64,000 nt of DNA from the NCBI RefSeq assembly GCF_040115645.1, contig NC_089556.1, positions 806,001-870,000 on the forward strand, in the 5' to 3' direction. Below are positions 1 through 9,705 of the stretch, piece after piece; position 1 is the first letter of the stretch; the number at the start of each line of letters is the position of its first letter. Source of the DNA: Euwallacea fornicatus. Its lineage: Eukaryota; Arthropoda; Insecta; Coleoptera; Curculionidae. Under the pieces are notes generated by a model. It ran no database searches. It saw nothing but the letters and a program-made list of their open reading frames with translations, and was not told the DNA's origin. Made by a program: the position numbers and the translations under genes.

Positions 1-2300
1 AATAAATGAATACACCCCAAAGCATCCCCAGAATAAAAACTGTTTGGTATTCGGGCGAAACGACAGAGTTTTCTACCTCTAGTGTGGACGTCACCATGCC
101 TAGAACAGTCGAAACTAGTTCCCAAAAAATCATAATTAACGGTCTGCGAAGGTGCTCGCCAGGTGGTATCGAGGACAAACTGTTAAATTCTATTTTTCCG
201 CTTTGAAAGTTACATTCGGAGACGGTTTCTTGCAAAGAACGACAATCTTCGAATATTTCAAACTTTAAAAAGCTCGTAACAGTTCAATCTCGTGGAGTGG
301 TGCTAGAGCTACGTCTTCGATGCTTAGAAGTTACCATTAGGTCTAAATCATCATTTGGATCTCCATCCTAGTTTTCAATACTAAAATTTTCAATACTAGA
401 GTGAAAATCTCAATGTAAGGAATTAATTAAATGCGCTTACAACAGGACGCTCATTGCTTCATTATTTAGAACGATGGAGGAACGGAGTTTTCGAATTTAT
501 AGGCATTTTTAGACCCTTAACCGGAGGCTTAGTTCTACTCAGTTTCTCGTTTGTCATGTCTTATGACAATGTTTTCTACGAATTCGTGGAGTCTTTAAAG
601 AATGAGGGCAGATTTTTCCTTTGTAATGATCCATTAAAGAACGCTCGGGATCTCTAATTTTTCTACGGGATCGTCAAGACTCAATAAAAATTCTTTGAAT
701 TTAGGGCTATTTTTGTGATACCTGTGACCATTGCGAATGTGAAGTGGGTTTATCATCTCCAGTCCGGTAAATCAGAAATTGCCCTATAGCGTCCCGTCTC
801 GATTTTCATTGCGGGCTCAGTTAGACGAATTAGTGGTTTATCGGAGTGATTTCCGGAAAAATTATTTTCAGTTCAGACTTTCCTAATTTTCCTCTGTTCG
901 TTGCATATTTCCGCTTTTCAACGTTGCAATTTTGTGGCGATTCCTGAAAAAGGACCATCGCCCAGTTCCTTAAAGCTCCTGTCGGACTTCTTCGTTGTTC
1001 TCACGCCTTCACAGTATTATTTACTTTCCATCTGCAATATTTCATTTGTATCTTCACTGTCTTTTTTTGAGGGGGGGGGGGGAGACTTTTAATATATTAT
1101 ACCTCGACGTAGGAATATAAATATTTTTTCATGTATCTGTAACAAATGGGTTCTCCATTCGCTGAACTGTAAACTGTTTTCTTATGAAAGAGCCGGAATG
1201 AGAAAAAAAAATAAAAGTGATGTATGGCGGTCCTTTTGTGTTTGTCGACGATTGATAAGGCCAGTATAGAAACTTTATTTAAAGTCTTTAGATAGATCTA
1301 CCTAATTGTATCTTTTCGAGTCGTGATATTGTCGGAGGACGTCTGGCGTTCGGTTGAAAATCACGAATCCGCCTTGCGGAGCGAAATTCTACACGACGTG
1401 ATATTGATTCTAACGAGGGAAGTCGCCAAAACAATATTTACCATGTCAAGTTGTGTCCCTAAATCAATTTTTTATTTAAATAATCGAGTAATGAAAAATC
1501 TTGGAATAGGTTTTTTTTATCGTGCTTCGGGGAGCAATAAAAATACGTGGATGTTCGCCATTTCCCCCTTTCCATGCCAACTGGAAACCTGGGCACACCG
1601 GCCGCTTTTTCCCCGAGACCTTGACAAACTATCGATGTCATTTGCTCCTCTCACTGGAACCAAAAGTGGTTTCTTATAAAGCGTTTAAACACATTTGCTT
1701 TCAATTTATCTTTCCGCCATTAACTCGACGGGTTGGAATAAAATTTGCTTTCATTTTAATTCGTGGTCGAAAGGTAATGTATTACCCTAATGATAAATTA
1801 ACTTCCACATACAAGGGTGGTAATTCTTGCACCAGGAGAGAACTCGAACTTTAACTGGGCTTGATGTAGAACCAGAAAATTAACAAAACCTCGTTCACCA
1901 AAAAGACAAACCGAACTTAAGCCGAGCTTCTTCCAGACTCAACCAATCCAAATTTACATTTCCAATTCTACCTATTTGGGATTCTGCCCTTGTAATTTAA
2001 GTTTCAAATTATTTCAAGTTAGATAAGCCAGCCGAATTTTCTTATTTTGACCGTACAACATTCGTCCACCAAAGTTTCAGCGGTGCAAACTTCCAGTAAA
2101 TTTCGTTTAGATAAATTGCCTGTCAGATTTTAATTAGTTTACTTACACTCTGCCAGTATTGGTGTATTGGGAGATAGGAATAGTTGCAACGGGCTAGTAA
2201 ATGTTATGGGTGTTTACAAATTTGTGTTGGAAATGGTTGATAACCAATGCTGAGTCGTAATTTTGAACCGAGTGGTAATTTCCTCGATTTAGACTCCTGA
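1..2300. other. Non-coding stretch, no gene seen
   Basis: AT-rich sequence with only short, unrelated open frames (up to about 118 codons near 1323-1679, overlapped by frames on both strands and with no family motif). A run of 12 G lies at 1071-1082. Nothing resembles a tRNA, a transposase or a conserved exon. Intron of a long gene is the likely setting, by inference from the splice signals at 2334. Confidence 0.6.
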
Positions 2301-2307
2301 TATTTTG

Positions 2308-2340
2308 AACTAATAACTTTTATTTTGTTTTCAGGTAAGC
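2308..2340 (+). promoter_or_regulatory. Candidate recursive splice (ratchet) site 1
   Basis: A branch-point-like ctaat lies at about 2310, followed by the T-rich tract ttttattttgttttcag ending at 2334. The 5' splice-site consensus gtaagc starts immediately at 2335, so acceptor and donor share one junction, as at known recursive-splicing sites in long insect introns. If used, the upstream exon would be joined here and the donor regenerated, splitting a long intron into steps. The arrangement is visible in the sequence; use in vivo is inference. Two more sites of the same form lie downstream on this strand. Confidence 0.55.
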
Positions 2341-2382
2341 AACCACTGTCTCTGAACTGCCTCTTCTCAATATTCGAAAAGG
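2335..2382 (+). other. Candidate recursive-splicing (RS) exon 1
   Basis: The 48 bases after ratchet site 1 end at a second donor-like sequence (aaaagg|gtaagg, GT at 2383). Such a downstream 5' splice site defines an exon during recursive splicing and is normally skipped once the regenerated first donor wins. One frame is open throughout and two contain stops. No protein family is recognised. It could instead be a rarely used cassette exon. Confidence 0.35.
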
Positions 2383-2390
2383 GTAAGGTT

Positions 2391-4478
2391 TCCCATTAAA
2401 TTTCACTCCTGCGGAAAATGTTGAGAATGTAATTTTCCAATTAAACACAGTTTAATGTAACGAATGCGTTACGGTTAATTATCATTGTAATATGAAACGA
2501 AAACCAAGAGTAAGCACACGTGTGAAATCATGTAGGTAAGTTAAATATAGAAGCAATATTTGCTATATTCCAAGCGTAATTTAGTTGGCCGAGTACGGAA
2601 TTTGAAACTAGCGATAAATCAATATGGAGGTAGCATATGCACCAAACAATGAATAGGATGGTTCTCCTATGATTTATCGGTCCATCTGTTAATGGTCCCT
2701 ATTTTTCGATAACAATTAAGTCCAGAAGAGAAATTTTAGACTACGATTGCAAACTGAAACTGCACAAATCTGAGCAGCTAAGTTCTAGTTATACTTTTCT
2801 TTCGTTCGAGGGTGCAATTTGGCCCAGTTACCGAAACAAAAAACGCATACGTATAGGGAAGAAAACCATTCTGTGTAGACTAGAACTTCACATCGAAAAT
2901 CAATATTCTAATCAGGAATAAGTTCGTTCGTTCGTCTGGTCGCTTATGCATACTGCACGTTGATTTGGTGTTTGTCGTAAATATGTTGCTTGAATTACGC
3001 GTATGGAGAATGACAAATATCGAGAATTAGTTCTTGTTAGTTGGGCTTCGGTTTTTCGTCTTAAACGTAAGGCGAAATAGTAGATCGCTTCATCAACGTC
3101 CAGCATCGGAAAACGGCGTCGCCCCAGGCAGAGGTCCATTTTGTTTTCGGCGTAATAATCTCCTGAAACACCAATGGCTTTGGAGTCTTACGTATCCAGT
3201 TTCGCTCTTCCCTTACCGCCAATTGTTCCGGCCTTGCCTTGGACACGAGCGAGAAACCCCAGCAGAATTCCCAGGGTGTTCGAATTTTCCCAATTCTTTG
3301 CCCCTCCGTTGTTCTCTTACATGTGCCTGGGGCTACGCTTCTATGTAACTCTCAAGCTGTACATAATTATCATAAGATAAAATTTGTTTCAATGGGTGTA
3401 AGCCCTTAAAACACGGCTTTTAAAATCCCAGTAAAACCGAGAAAATACCAACAGCCTCGTTCCGATAACTCCATTATCTACGGTTCTATTTTAAAAACCT
3501 TTTCCTTTAAAGAATATTTTCCACGAATAGATAAAACTAAGCTCACATATCCGCTGCACTTTCCATACGTGTTCCACACACAGCTCGGAAGACATATCAT
3601 ATTATTAGAATATACCGTAGTATGCGCGGGCGCTGATGCAAACTAAAATATGATTAGATTATAGAATATTCATAAATATTCAGTGTTTACGTTGCATACA
3701 CCCATAGATTTACCTCGTCTGTTTTCTTTAAGAATCACTGAACTTCATTTACGGGAAATACTGTTATTTACACATTCCGCTCTAAGGGCAAAACTTCGCT
3801 AGCAGCGGTTTTTGATATACTGCGCTCGTACGTCGACGCTCGGAGTAACTATTGAACTGTCCGGCATCGAATTCTAATTCCCTCGGTCGAAAAAGAACCT
3901 TTAACACACCCCCCGTGTGTTATCTGAAAAGCCAGCCTCTTTTATCTTTGTGAAAAGCTTTGAAAAATCCCACCTAAATGGGTTTTTTACGTCCAACCCT
4001 ACACGTAGGTGAAAAGATCACCAGAATTCCCACGAATAGAAACTTATAGGGCTCGAAAATAGAAATTATATTATGCTGTTTAACTCGAACAGTTGAGAGC
4101 GTTTAATCATTTATGGAGGGTTTCTTTCTAGTTTGGCGCTTGGCTTATAAAATGCATTTTAATTAAAACTTTTAGCGGCGATGCTTGAAAAAGGATTGGG
4201 ATTTTTTATTTAGTTTGATAAAAGCCAAATGATTTGTTAGGAATGCTTTTTGCTGACGTTAATGAAAAACATTTTCTAAGGACCCTTTAAATTTTGAACA
4301 TGGAATTTTCGAAATGTGGGCAAAATTTGCCCCCCAACCGTAAAAAAAAAATTTTTTTTTGAGAATTTCCCATCGTGACTTGATCAGGTCGTCTCTCTTG
4401 GCCGAATGAAGGAAATTGGTCGGGATTTTTAACGCAACTATTAATCCCAAAAATATCAAAAATTAATCGTCAAATTCG
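2391..4478. other. Non-coding stretch, no gene seen
   Basis: No recognisable gene. A less AT-rich patch at about 3060-3340 is open in several overlapping frames on both strands, which reflects composition and not coding. A short hairpin at 3902-3922 is listed separately. Confidence 0.55.
3902..3922. repeat. Short perfect hairpin with C5 loop
   Basis: TAACACAC at 3902-3909 and its exact reverse complement GTGTGTTA at 3915-3922 flank five C residues. It is an 8-bp stem with no run of T after it. No function is assigned. Confidence 0.6.
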
Positions 4479-4479
4479 A

Positions 4480-4965
4480 AAAACTGCGGAGAGGCGTGCC
4501 GAGGGAGCACGGCGCAAACAGGCACGCCCTCTTTACTGCTCTAGTACGGAAAATCAAAAACGTTGCAGAACAGGGAATGCCACCAAAACATACAAAGCTA
4601 CGTGCAGGTCATTGCTGGATTGCGGTCACGAGTTGAGGGCCAATGCGACATATAAAACCAAACGATAGATACCAACAACGGAACAGATTGCAGCTAGACC
4701 GATCACCAAGATGAGACGCCCGAGAAACCCACTGCACGGCCCAACAAACCAACTACCGTATGGACATGTAGTGACGGGAATGACTGAAAGACTACCACAG
4801 CTGCAGGCCAAACGGAAAGACAACCCTCGCAACTGGACGACGCTGAACCCACTTTGTCTCGCAGGACAGACGAAAGAAGCAAAGTTGCGTCTGCCGTCAA
4901 AACCCGTGCTGGAGTACTATCGGCGGCAGAGCTCCTCTGAGCTTTTTGAGTTTTCCTTCTGATCT
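4480..4965 (+). other. GC-shifted block with open frame, unidentified
   Basis: Base composition changes sharply from the AT-rich surroundings. On the + strand one frame is open from about 4711 to 4962 (83 codons from ATG), and the same frame reads on upstream to about 4470 with one stop. The peptide is rich in Arg, Lys, Pro and Gln and matches no motif I recognise. A TATAAAA-like string lies near 4651. An old mobile element fragment is the most likely origin, because the composition differs from the neighbours and the block ends next to a long (TA)n tract. A host exon cannot be excluded. Confidence 0.25.
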
Positions 4966-5092
4966 TTGCGTTGCTGCGTTTTCGATCATTTTCCTCATTG
5001 TAGTGAAATATGTTGGCAACATAGAATAATTGTACAACAGGGGCAGAAAGACCAAACGGTCGATAGCCCATTCCTTTGGGAATGAAGATGAG

Positions 5093-5093
<1 letters not shown>

Positions 5094-5142
<49 letters not shown>
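5094..5142. repeat. (TA)n microsatellite
   Basis: An uninterrupted TA dinucleotide tract of about 49 bases. Confidence 0.95.
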
Positions 5143-5145
<3 letters not shown>

Positions 5146-5255
5146 AAAAATGTTATATGTAAATAACAGGGATGTTTTTTGCAATTGACAAATACGGCGG
5201 TGCATTATAATAACAATCCTGCCCAGGGCGGTCGCTGCGCCGCGTTTTTCGCAAC

Positions 5256-5275
5256 GTGTGTGTGTGTGTGTGTGT
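5256..5275. repeat. (GT)n microsatellite
   Basis: Ten GT dinucleotides running directly into the palindrome at 5273-5290. Confidence 0.95.
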
Positions 5276-5290
5276 TAGGATATCCTAACA
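5273..5290. repeat. 18-bp perfect palindrome
   Basis: TGTTAGGATATCCTAACA equals its own reverse complement and overlaps the end of the (GT)n tract. It could be a dimeric protein-binding site or a chance product of tract instability. Confidence 0.7.
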
Positions 5291-6798
5291 TTGGCGTGCG
5301 TTAGATTTTTTTGTTCACAAGTATTGAAATTAATGTGCGTGTGTTTGCGTTTTATTCTCCGAGAGCACACATTCCACAATGTTTTCATAACGTATGAGAG
5401 AACTAAACAATCGAACGCATTAAACGAACAAATGCCTTTTAAACTTTTCGCTTTTCCAAATAAAAAATTCATCGCTTCATGGCTCAAACTCAGTTTGTAT
5501 TTATGGGTTTTTTAACAAGGCCGTATATTTGCTGGTACCGGGGGCTCTAATGATTTGGAAAACAATTGTTTTTGTTGCTTTTACGCATCAGTTTCATTGG
5601 CATTGCTTTATAAAAAGCGCCGTTTTCAATTTTAACGAGAATATATATTACACAATGCAAATCATGTCTAAAAATCCGACTTTTCCCAAAGGCGATGATT
5701 TTTCCCGTGAAATTAATGTTTAAATATAAGTCCGACCGAACAGTAATTAAACCCGCAGCTCTAACGTAACAACACATCAAAGTACCGAAATTTGTTTTAT
5801 AACGTAGTGCCGATGACAATGGCAAAACCTATAAAATACGGTCGTACATTGCCCGAAAACTAAGCTAACCACAGTTGGTAAAAGTAATCAGCAACTTTTG
5901 TAATTTCTGTGATTTATGGCTATCTACGGGCTGAAAATGTTCCTAATAAATACTCACATTCGTCTTTTAGTTTTGCTTCCATTCAAAATCGCGTTTATTG
6001 CTTAATTTTAGCCTTTTATGTAATAGACAATTTCAAAACTATTCCCAGTGCAGGCTCATAATACACATACGCAACTAGCAAATTTGCAATTTCGTCCGGG
6101 AAAGTTATGTCTAATTACTCTGCCAGATGACACAGTTTATCACCGTTTTGCGAAATGTTTTACGGGGCCACATAAAACGCATATTTCATACAAATATTTA
6201 AAACACCCATTAGAGATGGGGAAGGGGAAGAGGGGGGGGGGGATTTAAATTCATTCTAGAAATAAAATGTTAGTTATTGAAGTAATAAAACCGGATGTAA
6301 ATATAAGTAAACAATGTTGAAAACTGCACTCGCTGGAAAATTTATGTTAAACTTTATTCCAACTAATGAGGCTTAATACTGGTGAACTTTCAGAATTTCA
6401 GCTATTGCGATATGTGTTAATTTATGGTTGGTAAATGGCCAAAAAGCTTCAAAGGTATCGACGCGCTAAGCTAGTCCGAACAGGAATAAATGTGCTCATT
6501 TTGAAAATACTAGGCCTGTGGGTTTATAGATTAGCGGATTACTGAGCATTGCAGAGCCCATTAGTACTTTTTTCTACTTGCAATATATGGCCGGAGGTAA
6601 GAATTAATTATGGTTTTTCATTTATTAAATAACAACGGAATAATGTTCGAAGCCTAATCCGAACACCGTCGGCGGCCTTATTGAATACGTTTCGTTGTTG
6701 ATGCATCACTGCTCGGATGTTACTCGATATTCCGCCGGATAAAAACGCGCGACTTACCAGTAACTTCTATTACCTGCCCTTAGCGCGACGTCCTCTAG
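5291..6798. other. Non-coding stretch, no gene seen
   Basis: Small overlapping frames only (up to 92 codons, opposing at 5529-5825), without protein family features. A run of 11 G occurs at 6232-6242. Confidence 0.55.
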
Positions 6799-6831
6799 CA
6801 CCTTCGTACGATTGAAGGTGTCGTACGAAGG
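6799..6831. repeat. Hairpin with two mutually exclusive stems
   Basis: CCTTCGTACGA (6801-6811) pairs perfectly with TCGTACGAAGG (6821-6831) around a 9-base loop. The overlapping CACCTTC (6799-6805) also pairs with GAAGGTG (6814-6820), which would use the first arm and the loop. The two folds exclude each other. It stands out from AT-rich surroundings; no known element is recognised. Confidence 0.6.
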
Positions 6832-8369
6832 GGCCTTGCCCGTCCAATTTTATTTTGCTCAGACATTTCGGTGCACTCGTTGAAGTTATTAATTGCGCGA
6901 TCTGAAATCAACTATGTTATATCACTCTTCTAAATAAGCCAGAATGTGACATGATTTAAACCGATAAATTGTTAGGGCAACATTGAAATGCTGATTATTA
7001 TGAAAGATATCGCGATTCCGCATTCATACATATTGTATAATTTGTTTAATAATTAGCTTCCATTTTGAACTTTCAATGAGTTTTCGCTACCACTCGCATT
7101 TAGTTATATTGACAGCGTGCAATGCCACATCTGATATTTGGTTAAAACTCTTTGTCCCAAGTGTCTAACAGTTATTAATTATGATAGGGGCCCATTTCGC
7201 TGGATATCGACCATTATCAACGAATTAATTATTATTTTAATGAAATATTTGTGTAATCCCGTATGACCTGTAATATTATGTAAATTGAATGGTATCGTGT
7301 TCAGTTGACAATGGTCAAACAACTAATGTTATTAAATGTATTTCATTAACTTTTGGGTCAGGATTAATAAGGGGCTAATTAATTATGTATCCACCGCAAA
7401 CTGAATTAATAAATAATGCGCTCAATTGAGTGTTGTACAATATTAATTAATCCCTATAATGTAATTGTAAAGGTTTTTGGGGTATCTCGTGAGGCTTCAT
7501 ACTATTCAAGAATATCAGCCTACGAACGGCACAAAGACAAGGGAGAATTACAATGGTTTCAACCTCAAATAGGAGACAGATACTTTGGATATTAACTATT
7601 AAATTATAAGACAGTTGTTCCTATGGGTTAATTTGCTAATGAAATTTCCACGACCACAGAGAATTGTTTTATGTAGTATGTGTCTGGTATTGAGCTTACC
7701 CCCTCTAGTTCTCTTGTAAGCCTTCAAACAAGTTTTAAATCCCCACATATCTGCTTCGAATTAAACCTCCATAATCCACGGCAGAGTTTTGATCCCTTCA
7801 ATCGTACACCGTCGACGATAATGCGTTGATTACAGGAACCTTGATTAATACGTGAAAATGTCTTTTAGTCTCAGCCAATGTACAAGGGGCGTGATGTAAT
7901 TAATCTGCTATGTCAGGTAACGTGTGCGTTCACTGCGTAATTCTTTTGTATGTAAATGAGTTCTCGGTATTAAAGGGTTAAGGGAATAAGGGCGTTTAAT
8001 TTTCAGTAAATAGAGCGTGTTCGGTGTGGGTTTTCTATTCGTGGCTTTTTAATTAACTCTCTCAAATGTTGCACACAGGTAGATATTTGTTGATAATTCG
8101 GTATCTAATTTTCGTCTTTTTGTGCCAAACACGTGCCATAGTTCGTTATTCCGTCCAACAATCTCCATTTCTCCTTATAGACATAGAAGACATAGATACT
8201 GCTGCCTTCGAAATAAATTTTTATATCTGTTTGATTTCTTTCTCTGAGGGACGATCAATTGACTTACTGCTATCCGGGCTCTCCTATTTTCTTCGTTCCC
8301 TTCAGTAATTCAATTTTGACTTTACGAGAGTCTGATAGTGTCCACAACGCCTTCAAGTTGGGATCGTTC
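6832..8369. other. AT-rich non-coding stretch with TAATTA cluster
   Basis: No gene is visible. Between about 7040 and 7460 there are repeated ATTA/TAATTA/ATTAAT cores, for example near 7050, 7170, 7225, 7375, 7405 and 7442. These match the core recognised by many homeodomain proteins. AT-rich background will produce some by chance, so a regulatory element is only a suggestion. Confidence 0.35.
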
Positions 8370-9020
8370 AATTCGGAATAACTTCCAGGTTGGCGACATC
8401 AGCGATCTCTTGTAACTCGGACCTCTGGTCTTCAATTTTCGCTATAAATGTGGGTCCGATGATTGGGTCTTCGGTCATTTCTTCCTGAAGTTCCCGTGCG
8501 TCATAAAAATTCTCTTGACACAAAGAAAGCCGTATTCTTTTGCACCGGCGATGCCCTTCTAAATACGATCTTATGTGCAGATTTTAGATATGTCTTTCTG
8601 GCTGATGCCAAATTTTGCAATAATTCTTGTAGTAGAGATTTCAATGCGCCCATGGGCAGTTCTAACCAGGAATATTTCTCCATATATAACGGTAGTACCG
8701 CTCGGGGCACTTGAATATCGTTAACAGCTCCTTTCTAGTAACGCAGTAGTTCCTTTTTCCTTCACTTAACGTCTCATTCTGGTATTCGACAACCTTCTGA
8801 TGTCCATCCTGTCTTTAAGAAAGCGCGGCATCTAGACCATAGTTAGTCGAATTTTTGTCTGAGACGGAGAGTACGTCACCCGTAGGACGATCTAGGATTG
8901 GACCGAAGCCAGGGGCCGTTTTAAGCTTTGCAAATCACCGACTCCTCCATTAGTTCGTGTAGTGGTTCCGCGATATCGGCAATCCTCTGTATAAATCTCC
9001 TCAAGTAGATTTGCATGCAG
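8370..9020 (-). pseudogene. Ty3/gypsy pol remnant (RNase H region)
   Basis: Read on the - strand, the segment carries Ty3/gypsy pol landmarks in the right order. First comes YLRRFIQRIADIAEPLHEL (about 8955-9010), matching the end of the reverse transcriptase region. Next is a SDKNSTNYGLDAALS-like block (about 8836-8868), matching the start of RNase H with its catalytic Asp region. Then NYCVTRKELL (about 8720-8750), a hallmark of this RNase H. Last is an ELQEEMTEDPIIGP-like spacer (about 8452-8490) that precedes integrase in these elements. Frameshifts and stops break it repeatedly. No reverse transcriptase core, integrase or 3' LTR is seen. It is an old, internally deleted copy and not functional. 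Confidence 0.8.
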
Positions 9021-9059
9021 GTCCAAAAGCCCCCTTCATGCGTGCCTCGGGAACCTGAC

Positions 9060-9417
9060 CAATAATTAATCGCAGATATCTCGCCCTGTGCGGCTGCAGA
9101 GCGTACACCAGAGGGGCATCTTATTTTGTTCCGCTCCTGCCAGTGATTGGACGAATTCTGCAGCTTTTCCACGGAACGTTACCATTAATTCTGTTAATTT
9201 CCACTACACAGACGAATGATGCCAATTCGTAGCTGCCTCGAAGCTAGTTTTGTGTATTTCCTCGGCCGTAGGCTCAACGCAATTAGCCTAAGCGATCTCG
9301 GCACGGAGTGTCCTAAAATCCTCCACCGAACTGTCACCATCGTCATCATCGATGCGATTTTCGAGAAATTTCTTTCGTATCTTCCATTGCTTTATGCCGG
9401 CCGGTAGTCATCGGCAT
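9060..9417 (-). pseudogene. Possible gag remnant of the same Ty3/gypsy element
   Basis: Downstream of the putative 5' LTR in element orientation, an ATG at 9417-9415 (- strand) begins an acidic open stretch broken by frameshifts. A segment reading GKAAEFVQSL (near 9140-9170) resembles the gag capsid of Ty3/gypsy elements. It runs almost directly into the RNase H-side pol remnant, which implies deletion of the rest of gag and most of reverse transcriptase. The gag assignment rests on position and a short resemblance, so it is less certain than the pol call. Confidence 0.45.
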
Positions 9418-9499
9418 AAAACGCGAAATGTTCGGTAAATAAACAGTCACTCAAAGTTCAACAGGAGCAAGTTCTCAAGTCTTTGAATGGAGTTTTGAA

Positions 9500-9705
9500 A
9501 TCAAACGTTGTTTTTTCGAAGTTTCAATAATTCAGTATAACACTGGTTTTCAACGTAAATAACTTTTATTGACTCAAAAAATAAAAACAATTATAACTGG
9601 CCGAGAGATGGCCCGCTAATACGTCACCATTGCGCTGTTGAACATTTTTAATATCGCTTTTTATGCTCGCTCAATTCTCATACCCGTAGTAGTCTTCGAC
9701 ACACC
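9500..9705 (-). mobile_element. Putative 5' LTR of the Ty3/gypsy copy
   Basis: On the - strand the segment starts with TGTGTCGAAG (9703-9694), has a TATA-like ataaaaagcg (about 9655-9664) and an AATAAA-type signal inside gtcaataaaagttattt (9559-9575). It lies just upstream of the gag/pol remnant, as a 5' LTR should. I found no second copy of it in the window, so it cannot be confirmed as a terminal repeat and its ends are approximate. Confidence 0.45.
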
